Position numbers and translations under genes: made by a program. From Aedes albopictus (taxonomy: Eukaryota > Arthropoda > Insecta > Diptera > Culicidae): a stretch of DNA of 64,000 nt. Each line of letters opens with the position of its first letter. Position 1 is the first letter of the stretch. Positions 44,017 to 54,978 of the stretch are shown piece by piece. Where the stretch lies: positions 93,351,766-93,415,765 of the forward strand of contig NC_085138.1 in NCBI RefSeq assembly GCF_035046485.1, written 5' to 3'. Below the pieces are notes generated by a model. It ran no database searches. It saw only the letters and a list, made by a program, of their open reading frames with translations, and was not told the origin of the DNA.

Positions 44017-44183
44017 CCCAAGTAACACACATGTTATATATAAGTTACGACAGCGCAAGTTTTGGTTGTATAGAAGTTTATTTTACGTTATTTCAACACA
44101 ATGTTAGAATTACGTAAAATAAACTTCTATACAACCAAAACTTGCGCTGTCGTAACTCTATTATAACATGTGTGTTGCTTGGG
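44017..44183. mobile_element. 167-bp palindromic MITE, second copy
   Basis: Nearly perfect hairpin CCCAAGTAACACACATGTTA to its complement, flanked by TA on both sides. Same length as the copy at 25753-25919. Confidence 0.9.
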
Positions 44184-44551
44184 TAGTTAAACCTAGCTTA
44201 ACGCCTAAGCCAGGGTGAAGAAATCGACCCTAAATGGAGTTCAATGCTATTAGGTGCGAGATAGAGCCATTATTTCATTTTGTGTATTTGGTGTTAGAAG
44301 TGTGATTACTGAAAATGGTGGAACTTGAAATATGATTCACTTTGGATGCAGATATAATCGTTATTAGATCTTGGTATGACATGAGGCGTTTTTGGCATTT
44401 TTTGCTTGCGGTATGTAGTGGCGTGGATTGCATTAATGAGATTGATTATGCTATTATGAAGGAACAGTGAGCTTGAATTACAAGAAATTTGTTGAACGTG
44501 AAATACTGTCCTGTTAATTTTTATTAGCTCGGTTGTATTTGAATTTGCTTC

Positions 44552-44786
44552 TTTAGCGGTGTTGAGATAATTTTATATTATAAATCTGCATGCCAAACTG
44601 AGCCAAAATTCAATTTTTCATGAATTTTGGCAACCGGGATCCTATTTAAAAATCAATTTGAAGTTTGTATGGAAGCGATTTGTCGAATCACCCCTCGTCG
44701 AATTTTGTACTAGGCAGAGTTGTCATGCAGTTGCCCAGCTGTCAAAAGGTGATTTGAAAAAATATCTTTGAATTTGATTTTAGGTA
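44552..44786. repeat. Dispersed repeat, copy 2
   Basis: Parallels 26670-26900 (GCCAAACTGAGCC, GAAGCGATTTGTCGAATC, GCAGTTGCCCAGCTGTCAAA). It is adjoined on the right by the target duplication of the 995-bp retroposon. Confidence 0.65.
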
Positions 44787-44810
44787 CCAACATAAAGTTC
44801 TAAAAACCTG

Positions 44811-45805
44811 CGGAGGAGCGCAGTAGGCGTAGCCGCGTGCAGACGTGTTTTGTTTTGCTCGTCGCGTTTCTTTCGCGTTCACCAATTTTTTGTTGTGATT
44901 CTGCCGACGGTTTGGCCGGTGCTACGCCATCCGGATAGCTTCCGCGTGTGAAAGAGTGCTTGTTTTGTGAGAATTTCAATAGTGGATTTATTAATTTCGA
45001 AAAGAATCAGCATTCCCAAATGACTCGTGCGATAGCGAGAGGTTTCAAAGATTGTGTGTGTTTGAATGCCGCTGCTAAATTAGTTCGGGTTCGGAAACGG
45101 TGCTGAAATTCGTTTCTAGAGTGTAGGAATGTGCCGTCTATTTCGCGTTTTCACGTAGAACGGTCAATGGTGCTACGCCTTCCAGTAGTTTTTCATTGTA
45201 AAGTCCCTATGACTGCAGTTTTGTTCCGTGTTTTTTTACGTATGTGGCTATTAAACTACCACCATGCCATCAGTGGTTCGCGAGGGATTAGAGAATCATC
45301 CCGTGTGACTCAACATTCATAACTTCGAGGGGGCTAAAGCGACGTGTGTTCAAAATGATGACTGACTGCAAGCGCAACGGTGGCGAGACGAAGAGGAAGC
45401 CTGACTGCACAATAAAGACGTTGCCTTGGTGATGGCAGCGCTACCTTGGATTGGATGGATTCCGGTGAGAATGTTCCGATTACTTTTACTACAACAAAAT
45501 GAACTAAATACGCGCCAGTTTCAAAGATTCTCTTTGAATCAGGAAGTGTGTTTGCATTATCATTATCCAAATGATAACGGTAATGTACACATGCGGGGCT
45601 TATTGTAAGTGAAAGTGACTTCTGAATGGACGTGTCTCTCCAGCCATTCTGAAATGGGTCTCTGAATCTGCAATAGAGCTATCACCTTCTAACTCCCGGA
45701 CTAAAGCTTTTTGCAAAAGCATCAAAATGATATTGCAGAAAACTTTCTTCCATAATACCACTGCCGGACAGTGGGGGTTAGTTGGATCACACACACACAC
45801 ACACA
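44811..45805 (+). mobile_element. 995-bp LINE-derived non-autonomous retroposon with CA tail
   Basis: Flanked by an exact 23-bp duplication (44788-44810 and 45806-45828). The 5' end is GC-rich and contains AGACGTG about 30 bases in, matching the downstream promoter element found in LINE internal promoters. The 3' end is a (CA)n tail (45789-45805). Long duplication, tail and apparently complete 5' end indicate retrotransposition. The longest frame is under 80 codons, so it is an internally deleted or SINE-like derivative. Confidence 0.8.
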
Positions 45806-45828
45806 CAACATAAAGTTCTAAAAACCTG

Positions 45829-46650
45829 ACAAAAATCATAGTGGCTCAGAAAAAGGTGCTTCGTAAAGAATAAAAAAAATCAATATATTTTTCAAAATTT
45901 AAAAACCCAATTAAATACTCGTAAGAAGTCTACGCAAAGCTACAAGAATGTTTTTTACGTAAGGGATACCTTTACTTGGTCAGAAGTATTTGTTTCTATT
46001 CAAATGGACTTTGGTTACCTAGCCAATACTAATTGGTTGCTATAATCAATCAATGTTCAAAAAAAAAGTTGAGTCAGAATGCAATGTAAGAGCGATTCGA
46101 CTGAGTTTTGAGTACAGTTTGGTAAGTGATGTGTTAAACCCATTGAAAGTTTTCTAGTATCAAGACATTGGCTGTTGGTTATTTCACAGATAAACAGACG
46201 TCTCACTATACTCACTTTCCATCGTTTCTCTTTTAAACGGATTATTTGAATATTCCGTAGTTCGCAAATCGCTCGTTTATGGCGCTCGCATCGTTTTGCT
46301 CCTGTTTGACGTTTGCTTACTACCGCCATCTACTCAGTGGGTTTGCATTTGGCGTTTGCATTTTGCATTTGGCGATTATGGAAGCGATGTGGAAGCGTGG
46401 CCCCAGTACAGAAGCATGCTTAAATCCTTCAACTACAACGAAGAGCAAAAGTAGAAGAAATGGGCTGAAATTGAATTCGTCTTAGATTTGGTCGATATCA
46501 AGAAGCATTGAAATGTCATGGAGGGTGAAGAGAGTAGTATGGAAAAATAAATAAGCGTTGAAAGGATTAAGCAAACTGAATAGGTTTTTGGCCTACAATT
46601 GTAGGCTCTTATTTTAGAACCAAGTAGAATAGATGTTATATGCGAAGGCC
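45829..46650. other. Core of the non-coding LTR element, left of the hairpin array
   Basis: Moderately AT-rich with no open frame above 90 codons and no domain match by eye. Contains a TTTGGCGTTTGCATTT doublet near 46340-46375. Confidence 0.4.
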
Positions 46651-46714
46651 ATAAAGCACTCTATATTAAAAAAAAAACGATCAAACTAATGGGCCAGCAT
46701 AGATGTATGAACGC

Positions 46715-48815
46715 AAATAATGTAGAGCATGTAGGTTTCTAGGAACCAAGAATCAGAATAGCTCTGGAGTGAACAGATCGTTCACCAGATTTATGCAGAG
46801 CGAGTAGGTTTCTGTTGAAAAATCTGGATCGAAGGTCTCACTTTAGACAGGTATAGAGAGGAAGTGTAAAAAAAGAATTTGAAAATAAATAAAAGGGAAA
46901 TGATGGTAGAAAGGGAAAAGAATTAATCAAGCAAGAACGAAGCAAAGCGGTTAAGTCTTTGGCTTATAACCGTATGTAGCAACTTCTTAAATGTCGGGTT
47001 TTGTCGAAGCTAAATTAATCTGTAAGAGTCGTGGGCTAAGTCAATCAAGCATTCCAGTATGTTTATGTTTTGTATTCTTGAAGTAAATTTTTTTTAGATT
47101 AAACCTGGGATGGAAAGTTTGAGCGAACAGAATTTTGAAGAGGGTTAATAACGTAATTGAGAGTGAGTAGGTCCTTATGAAATAGGTGTTCATTGGTCCA
47201 AAAAAAACGAGCGAACTAGTGGATCAGCACGGATGCATGAACTCAATTAATGTAGAGTAAGTTGATCTATTGTGGAAAAAATAGAAGAGCTGTGAAGCAA
47301 ACAGATCCCTTTTTTACCAAGTACATGTAGAGCGAGTAGGTCTCACATTAGACAGATATATAGAGCGAGTAGGTCTCTATGAGAAACCAACATAGAGAGC
47401 GAGTAGGTCTCTCGTTTGACAGATACGTGGAGCGAGTAGGTCTCCCATTTCACAGACATGTAGAGCGAGTAGGTCTCTACAAATGTCTTCTGTCAAAAAA
47501 TTGGTAGAGCAAGTAGGTCTCTGCAAAAATGGTTTTCTCCGGTCAAAAAAAAAAGTTGTAGAGCGAGTAGGTCTCTATAAACTTAAAAAAATGGGTTAAT
47601 CGGTTTGCTATCACAAAGAAATTCTAATTAATGTATTCATGCGTGCTGGATTAGAAATCAATGATCCCTAGTTCATCGTAACGAGGATTGATGAGCGGAA
47701 GAGGCAGACATCAAATACAAGAGAAGAAAAAATCGAGGAAAAAAATATATCAGGAATATATAGAGTGGGTAGGTTCCAACGGAAAAGGTATACATTCGGG
47801 TGTAAAGTACAGATACAGAAGTCTAATCGATGTAGAGCGAGTAGATCTCTTGGGATAAAAAGAAACGGAAAAGCCATGGATCAAACCTATCTTCTTTTTA
47901 CCAGACACACGTAGAGCGAGTAGGGCTCATATAAGACAGATATATACAGCAAAAAGGTCTATATGAAAACCCAAAATAGAGAGCGAGTAGGTCTCTCGTT
48001 TGACAGATATGTAGAGCGAGTAGGTCTCTATAAATATTGTCTGTCTAGAATTTGTAGAGCAAGTAGGTCTCTGCAAAAAATGGGTTTTCTACTGTCAAAA
48101 ATGTTATAGAACGAGCAGGTAGTTACGAACAGTGTATATTCTGTTCTCACACTTCCAGAACAAATCAATTCGATGCATTTATGTATGTTGGATAAGAAAT
48201 CGATCATCCCTAGTTCATCTTAACAACGATTGAAAAGTAAAGACGAAAAAGGAAGATTCAAACACAAGAGAACACTAATTCATTTCAGGAATATATACAA
48301 CAGGAAGATCTTAATGGAAAAGGTATACATAAACGAGCAAAATGCAAACAATGTAGAGCAAAGGTATCTTGAAACAAAAGGATCAGAAGAGCTGCGGAGC
48401 ACACATATCCCCCAGGCACATGTTCAGTGAGTAGATCTCTATAAAAATGTCGAGCGAATAGGGCTTATTGAGAATATATAAAAAACAGAGAGTAAGTAGG
48501 TCTCTCATTTGACATTTCACAGACATGTAGAATGATTAGGGGCTGTCCATAAACCACGTGGTCATGAGGGGGGGGGGGGGTTCAGCCAATGACCATTTTG
48601 TATGGACGAATAAAAATTTTTGTATGGACTAATGACCACGCGGGGGGGGGGGGGGTGTTGAGAAGTCCAAAAAAAATGACCACGTGGTTTATGGACAGCC
48701 CCTTAGGTATCTATAAAAGTCTTCTGTCAATAGTTTTGTAATGCCAGTGGATCTCTGCCAAAAGAGAAAGGTTTCTCCTGTCAAAAATGTTGTAGAGCGA
48801 GTAGATGTCTACAAA
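46715..48815 (+). repeat. Array of hairpin-forming 19-21-base repeats in a higher-order repeat
   Basis: At least 20 copies or variants of GTAGAGCGAGTAGGTCTCT, for example at 47327, 47357, 47391, 47427, 47459, 47504, 47556, 47828, 47908, 47976, 48010, 48053, 48486 and 48786. The unit can form a GTAGAG/CTCTAC stem with loop CGAGTAGGT; the copy at 47459-47479 is perfect. Spacers of 10-40 bases repeat too (TTTGACAGATA, TTCTGTC). Clusters at about 47230-47640, 47800-48120 and 48340-48815 each end in a conserved ATCATCCCTAGTTCATCTTA-type segment, giving a higher-order unit of about 550-700 bp. Confidence 0.85.
48539..48702. mobile_element. Harbinger-like MITE in the hairpin array
   Basis: The inverted ends GGGGCTGTCCATAAACCACG and complement are flanked by TTA (48536-48538 and 48703-48705). 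Two runs of ten or more G lie inside. A 3-bp TTA duplication is typical of PIF/Harbinger. It splits one hairpin unit, which rejoins when the MITE is removed. Confidence 0.85.
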
Positions 48816-48959
48816 TATATTAAAGGGTGAATATTTTGTTCTCACTCTACCCTATCAGAATAAATCAAATACATGCATTTGCAATGGATTGAAAAAATTA
48901 TGTTGGATTGGAAATCGGAAAACGATCATCCCAGTTCTTCTTAACGGATATTGAAAATT

Positions 48960-50672
48960 AGTCTTTTGATTTCATGTGGATAGTGCAGTTAGTCTTTAAG
49001 ATAGTTTTAAGCAAAACGGTCTGTAGAAGATTTAAAATGGAATGAACTCAGTTCGTGTTTTGATTTCACCATACTTTGCGTACTTTACGTAGGTTGTAAT
49101 CAATTGGCGATTAAAAATAGAGGTTATGTCGTAAAAGTTTGGAAGGGAAATACCAGTTCCCTATCAGTTGATCTACCATTTTTTTAGTAAGTTTATCGAT
49201 AAAACGATTCTTTCTATCCGGTTCCTACAAAAAAAAAGATTATCTAGAACGACTTAATCAACAAAATACGAAATGGGATTTTTTAAAACCTAACCTCTCT
49301 TTAAGAGGCCAATAGAACAGTAGATTTTTTTTCTGCGAATATAAAAGAAATCATTCAAATTCCAATCGAATGAATAACAGGAATTGGTTTAAAAACGTTT
49401 ATTTAGGTTAACCAAATAGACTGTCGACGCTATAATTACGGGTGGTCTACAGGCGAACGTGAACAAATTTATACATTCATTAATGTTTTTCTTTTATTTA
49501 GATAATGATTAGATACTTTCAGAGCTTGGTTTACTTTTTTCAATAGAAGATGGAAAACGCAGCTCATGTAGTGTTTATTATATAATATAGTATATGTGAA
49601 ATGTATACAATAAGATCTCTATTGGTTTGTATTTATTTTTCGTAAGTTCTTGCAGGTCAACAGGGCATGTGGTAGTTAGCTTTATTATTGATTGACAAGT
49701 TGAACATATAGGGTAAGATATATTGAAGAAGTTGTATGATGATGAGGTTTGGCTTGTTTCAGACTTGGGCCAGATAAGTTGAACACAGGTTTGTAGAGGA
49801 AAATTTATTTACCTAGAAAAAAGTCATGATAAAGTTAGCAATCGTAGTTCTTTGAGAAGCAGAAGTGGGCCCAGTACTTAAATCTCAAGCAGCCAAGCGT
49901 TTAGCAACATATTGGTCTTTTTGTTATATTTTTCAACTGCCGTTTTTAGAGTTATTTACCTTCAGATAAAGTAAGAATTAGGAATCACATAAATCAAAAT
50001 CTAAGGATAACTGAATAATTACGAAAAACATTAAAAAGTGCAACAAATGTCGCTATTGATATTGTTATTAACAAAATCGAACGTGGTCTTTGTTTCGCCA
50101 CAGTTGTAACAAAGCTATATTCATTGTCTTGAATATGTTTTAACTTTTGGACCCTGATAAGCTCTATTTCAAAAAGGCTGATTAAAGCTATTATAGTATA
50201 ATATGGAGTGAGTAGATCATTGAAATTATAAAAATAGCCGCTGGATAAAGGTGTTGTTCTTAGAGAAAACTGTCGATGCTTTCACATAAACTTCGCTAAT
50301 GTTTGAGGTAAATTTGTTGTTCTTTAAAATTAATACATCGTAGCTTGCATTTGAAGCAGAAAATAACTGTTTTAATGTATGTTTTAATGTATGTATCACC
50401 TAAAAATCAAATCTTAAAAAAATAATTAAAAAAAGTTCTCGATTTTTTTTAGTGCTAACATTACTCAACTTCAGCTTATGTGAGCTCCGTACTATGATCC
50501 GGAATAAAGCGACGCTTTATTATTTCTTGAGCGATTCCTTGCCTGAATTTTCCACGCATCGAGATAGGCCAAGAAATTTCTTGCGATCTCCGTACTACCC
50601 ATTAGATGATTTTGCTATTGAAATGAATGTTTTCAAAATTGTTTGAGAAGCATGTGAAATAAAATATTCAAG
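48960..50672. other. Core of the non-coding LTR element, right part
   Basis: 1.7 kb of AT-rich sequence with no open frame above 70 codons. One stray GAGTGAGTAGATC variant of the hairpin unit at about 50205. Nothing else is recognised. Confidence 0.45.
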
Positions 50673-50690
50673 AATGGAAAAGGAGGCGAA
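50673..50690 (+). promoter_or_regulatory. Polypurine tract of the non-coding LTR element
   Basis: AATGGAAAAGGAGGCGAA immediately before the 3' LTR, 16 of 18 bases purine. Confidence 0.8.
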
Positions 50691-51228
50691 TGTAGTGAGC
50701 GAAGATTGTATATCAAATTATTTATGTTTATCAGTACAGGGAATACTAAGTTGTCATATTTAGCATTCTATTCATTTTATGTTTAGTAGATTTAATGATG
50801 ATAATGAAAAATAACCATTTAAATTATCATCACATCAATAAGTCGATCGCGCTATTTTGGTCAGTGTGTTGCGTGTCAAATAAACATCGCACAGCTTGCG
50901 TGGAAAGCTTTTGGTTTGGGCTTTTGAAGCCAAAGCTTGTCCGTGTCTGTTTTCGGTTCGAGTGCGCTCGAATGAACCGGGAGAGGGCAGCCGTTGATGA
51001 TGTGATCGACGCGTGAAATGAATGGGATGAAATGATTGAGAAGTGTGCGAGAGGGAGATGAATAGATGGCAGTGTGTGGACTCGGCATCATTGATTGCGG
51101 GACATAAAGCACTTCAGTTTGTTAACTAAATTTGTGTCGGACGGACGTTTCATGCGCAGCGCGCGAGTGGTAGTTTTGACGAGTTCCGCGGTTCGTCGGA
51201 TTTCACCGCAGAGCGCTAGAATACTACA
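50691..51228 (+). repeat. 3' LTR of the non-coding LTR element
   Basis: 538 bp, identical by eye to 42039-42576, followed by the TTTTA target duplication and then the rest of the interrupted host unit (GAAGGCACCTAGTATTGAGC). Confidence 0.93.
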
Positions 51229-51233
51229 TTTTA

Positions 51234-51371
51234 GAAGGCACCTAGTATTGAGCGCGGCGAAAACCAACACATATTGCGTGGCAGGGAGAATTCATCAAAA
51301 TCGTCCATTATTCAAACGGTCCTTTTCCGGATCAACGAAAGTGTTCTCGAAAGAGTTATGAATCGAATAAT
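51234..51371. repeat. Histone-like repeat array, continued
   Basis: Right half of the unit split by the LTR element: body words GAGCGCGGCGAAAACCAACA, the stem-loop at 51318-51333 and GAAAGAG shortly after. Confidence 0.7.
51318..51333 (+). terminator. Histone-type stem-loop, mutated
   Basis: GGTCCTTTTCCGGATC keeps the layout but has substitutions in the right stem strand. GAAAGAG follows at about 51350. Confidence 0.55.
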
Positions 51372-51786
51372 TATAGCGCATTTAGTTCACCACTGGACTC
51401 TCGCACTAGTTTTCACGAGTGCGAAAACGCAAATAAAAGTGCGCGATTGCATCCAACAACTTGGTGTCTTCAGAGCACTTATTCAGCATACATCGAAGAA
51501 ATAGTGCGCCGAAGACATCAATTTGATTTGATGCAATCGCGCAGTTTTATTTACGTTTTTACGTTTTCGCACTTAGGGAACGTCCATAAATTACGTCACG
51601 TTTTGAGGGGGGAGGGGGTGTTCGGCAAAGTGTGATGACCCATACTAAAATTCTAGAGGCCTCATACAAAAAGTGTGATATAGGGGGAAGGGGGGTTGAA
51701 AATTGTCAAATTTTGTGTGACGTAATTTATGGACGTTCCCTTATGAAGACTCAGTGCGCAGTCCAGTGGTGAACTAAATGCGGTAT
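51372..51786. mobile_element. MITE with TATA(G/C)CGCATTTAGTTCACC ends, itself interrupted
   Basis: The ends GCGCATTTAGTTCACCACTG and complement CAGTGGTGAACTAAATGCG are inverted repeats. A 165-bp Harbinger-like MITE (51576-51740) sits in its right half. It lies in the spacer of the histone-like array. Confidence 0.8.
51576..51740. mobile_element. Harbinger-like MITE (GGGAACGTCCATAAATTACG family)
   Basis: 165 bp with inverted ends GGGAACGTCCATAAATTACG and CGTAATTTATGGACGTTCCC, flanked by TTA (51573-51575 and 51741-51743). G-rich blocks inside. Confidence 0.9.
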
Positions 51787-51834
51787 ATTTTATTCCATCG
51801 ATCAGGAAAAAGGTAGTGCAAGCGCAAAGTGATA

Positions 51835-53035
51835 GGGTATTGTACCATTTGGGCAGGTGTAACTATTTTGGGCACTTGCCGCTATAACTAAGTCAATAGG
51901 GTATGTGTACCGTTCCTTGGCCTAATATACCAGCCGCCTTGACAATTTTGACCATAACTCGTGAAATAATAGCAGTATAAATTATGTGTTCACTCTATCA
52001 CGCACTCTAGGCAGTGCATGCTTCTGCAATTGGAAGTAAACTAGCGTAAACATTCAAGAATTTACTTAATTACGTTGAAAAGATTCGATGCGATGGTATG
52101 CAACGTTGGTCTACGGTACGAAAATTGGCCTATTAGTGGATACAACGTTGGCCTATTGCTTTCCAAACGCTAGAACCACTCATTCTATATTTTTTTAATA
52201 TTTCTGCTGAAGTATTATCACTGTTTGTTCACCAATCTTGCTTTCAAATTACATTTTCGGAGCCAAATTTTCACATAACTATAAATAAATCACTTAAACT
52301 AAAGTTCTTTCTTTATTTAGTAACAATAACAATGCAACCATATTATTGTGTTATATTTTTACAGTCACCGCACACAAAATCTTTCTTCCCGTTCGTTCTT
52401 TCTGGTTCATTCGCAAGCAATGTGGTTGACGTCACTTTTTCGATATTGTTGACGTCATTTTATTGGTGGGCCAAGATTTGGGTACATGGTGAAAAAAATG
52501 TCCTCAATATTCGGCCCACATTTAATTTGTAAAATAGTAATTTTTCGTTGAAAACCAATATAGATGATCAAAATAGCGCCTTTGACCGTCGCATAAAATG
52601 TTCAGTTATCGAAAAGTCAATTCGAAATGTTCCACAATCAGGCCATTTATGATCATGTGTATAGACTACCCACTAAGCCGAAGAATCATGGCGTCTACAA
52701 AAGCTAAACAAAATGACATTTTCATTCAATTTTAATGCTCCAAAATGCTAAAATTGAAACGAAATGTTACAGTTTTTGGCGCATGGCTTTTCTGATCTCC
52801 AGTTATGCGTGTTTGTTTGAGTTTTTGGTTAACGTTAAGATAGGCCGTATGAGGGGACTATGCCAACGAAGCATCCCGATACCCTATCAAACCGATTGAT
52901 TTGAATTTTTGTTCAGGGTTAGATACTGTACGTGCCTAACTCTATACAAAATTTCAAATCAATCAGTTTGAAATTGTCTTAGTTATAGCGGCAAGTGCCC
53001 AAAATAGGTACACCTGCCCAAATGGTACAAGACCA
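51835..53035. mobile_element. TA-flanked element with GGGCAGGTG ends, hosting the 986-bp element
   Basis: The ends run from GGGTATTGTACCATTTGGGC to its complement GCCCAAATGGTACAAGACCA, and the inner arms TTGCCGCTATAACTAAG and complement are also inverted. TA on each side. Without the nested element it is only about 213 bp, a typical MITE. Confidence 0.8.
51899..52884. mobile_element. 986-bp TA-flanked element, copy 2
   Basis: Same length and ends as 42777-43762 (GGGTATGTGTACC to CCCGATACCC), flanked by TA, inserted in the MITE at 51835-53035. Copies differ by scattered substitutions. Confidence 0.8.
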
Positions 53036-53238
53036 TATATTAAATGCTTGGTGGCGAAGCAACAGCGAAGTCAAACACTAATCGTTCAACCCGAAATTTA
53101 GCAACGAATTATTTTATCGGGACAATTTTGCGAGAAACATTGATACATTCTAATATTTATCAATTTAAAATAAGTGTTACCATTCAATACTTCTGGAATG
53201 CCAGCAAATGGGAAGTACTTCACCAGCTAATCTAGGGG

Positions 53239-53274
53239 CATAAAAGCTGTTTCCTCTGTTTTCTTTCGTCATTT
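53239..53274 (+). promoter_or_regulatory. TATA-like box and TCATTT initiator
   Basis: CATAAAAG at 53239 and TCATTT at 53269 occupy the positions of TATTAAAG and TCAGTT in the unit at 32572-32607. Confidence 0.5.
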
Positions 53275-53439
53275 TCGTTGGATCAGTCAAGGGGACAGGA
53301 TGTCATCCCCGCATCGACTCGCGGCTATCTAGCACTAGCTGATAGAACCAGGAATCTCATCCACGGCAGCAAGCGGCGGGCCAATTTTTCGGTGGCATCC
53401 TGCATTTAGTGCGAATAAAACCAACACCCATTGGTGAAC

Positions 53440-53455
53440 GGTTCTTTTCAGGATT
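53440..53455 (+). terminator. Histone-type stem-loop, mutated
   Basis: GGTTCTTTTCAGGATT keeps the loop and most pairs (as G-U); CAAGAGTTATG follows about 20 bases on. Confidence 0.5.
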
Positions 53456-53560
53456 ACCAAAAATTATTCCTCAAGAGTTATGAGTCGGATATAATGAGAA
53501 GCAACAGACTGAAAGCCTAGCAACAGTATAGCCGGCTCGATCACTAATTGTTCTTCTCAG

Positions 53561-54567
53561 AAGTATACAACGTATTGCCGAATCCAGAACTTTTCATGAG
53601 ATACTCCAAAATGATCTAACGTTTCGTTTTCCAAACATTACTTTTGCGACCCCCTAGTCTGTCGTCACCTCACTTTGCGTGGAACAATTGAAGCGTGCCT
53701 GCAAACGGTTGGGGTTATATCGCGAAACGATGTTTGGGAAGCTATGATCTATAAAGTCATTCAATATTCTACTAATTTTATCCGTTCTATAAAAAATCTT
53801 TTAAAGAACGGTTGAATGAACAACCAATACCATCAAAATTAAATAATTCTTGAATTAGTCAACAGATACTTATGAATGGGTTCAGCGAAAGTGATAACAT
53901 AACAATTTTACTCTACACATCAATCCGCCCATTTGAATTTTGCCAGCGTCTGTAAAAAAATATATTGTATAGGCTTTTTCATGTGACAAGTCCGTGTATT
54001 TAGAAGAACACTGTCAATGACCCGAAAAATCGGAATTTCGTTCTAGCCTTTGTCCTACGTCAATATTGCGGTTATGTCTCATACATAACCCACCCCTAGT
54101 TTTTTCGCTGTTTGAAACAACCGATTCGATCGATGTGTTGGTACAGCCTACATACACTGCCACTCAGGAAATGAACAAGTTTTCACGTTTGATGGATACG
54201 TTCATTCAGCCGCACCAACTGAATAAACAGACCGGCAGCAACATCGTGATTCTCTCACGCATTGATCGAAGTCGGTTGTAAATATTGCGGTGCTCAATCA
54301 CTTGGCGATAATTTTCGCAGATGATTGCTGAGTGCGTTCATTTCGATCGAATCTATTTCTTCAAAAAGTTCTTGTTGGTGTAGTCATTAAGCAGCAATCG
54401 GCAGGCATGTTTCACGTTTCCTATGCACTCAAAGCACCATAATTCTGTATTAGTGGAAATCTAACCAGTTGTATTTTTAATTATATAATAAAAGGCGTGG
54501 GGGATGATAGATTAAATGAGGAAGGGGAGGGTTTCCTCTGCAACGACCGCGACGACTGACGACCGAC
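53561..54567. other. Unique-looking non-coding sequence
   Basis: Normal complexity. A 71-codon frame at 54066-54281 has no recognisable domain. No transposon ends were noticed. Confidence 0.4.
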
Positions 54568-54978
54568 ATATCGTCGGTTTCCTGCAATAGGGGCACAACT
54601 CAAAAAATGTGAATTTTCAGAGTGAGCGTTTGAAAATTGGCAATCTTGAAGCACATCCTACAAGTTCACTTATTTCTCTCATTATTAGACAAAAGTATAC
54701 GAATTTTGATTGTTGTATCATGGAAAGGGACTGAAGGACTATCTCTTTCATAAATTTTAGATTACTATTTTTCATCGACTATTGAAAAAGTTGACTGATT
54801 TTGAGTTGTGCCTTTACTGCGGAAAATTGGTAAAAATGTAAAAATCTCGCGTTTCTCATCGAATTTCGGAACGGGTCTTTGTCAGATGAAAGTTTGCATG
54901 GTTTTTCATCATTTGTCATCAAAACCTCAAAAATGACAAATTTTGAGTTGTGCCCCTATTGCAGGAAACCGACGATAT
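54568..54978. mobile_element. 411-bp MITE with 38-bp terminal inverted repeats
   Basis: The ends ATATCGTCGGTTTCCTGCAA and complement TTGCAGGAAACCGACGATAT are perfect inverted repeats, continuing through GGGGCACAACTCAAAA. The interior is AT-rich and non-coding. Confidence 0.85.

Larger units (their letters stand above)
42039..51228 (+). mobile_element. 9.19-kb non-coding LTR retrotransposon (LARD-like)
   Basis: Two 538-bp LTRs (TGTAGTGAGCG to AGAATACTACA) that look identical base for base. They are flanked by a 5-bp duplication TTTTA (42034-42038 and 51229-51233); the host repeat rejoins exactly across it. A tRNA-Ser-type primer site and a purine tract are present. The 8.1-kb interior has no gag, protease, RT, RNase H or integrase frame, so mobilisation must use enzymes from another element. 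The interior holds a hairpin-repeat array and nested insertions. The orientation is set by the primer site and purine tract. Confidence 0.93.
53038..53560. repeat. Histone-like repeat array, last recognisable unit
   Basis: Runs through AAATGCTTGGTGGCGAAGCA, TAATCTAGGGGCATAAAAGC, the ATCCACGGCAGCAAGCGGCG body and a stem-loop at 53440-53455, then fades into unique sequence. Confidence 0.65.

Noticed and set aside
47320..48110. CRISPR-like array because of regular short repeats
   Set aside because: Spacers are themselves repetitive and of unequal length, there are no cas genes, and the context is a eukaryotic LTR element.
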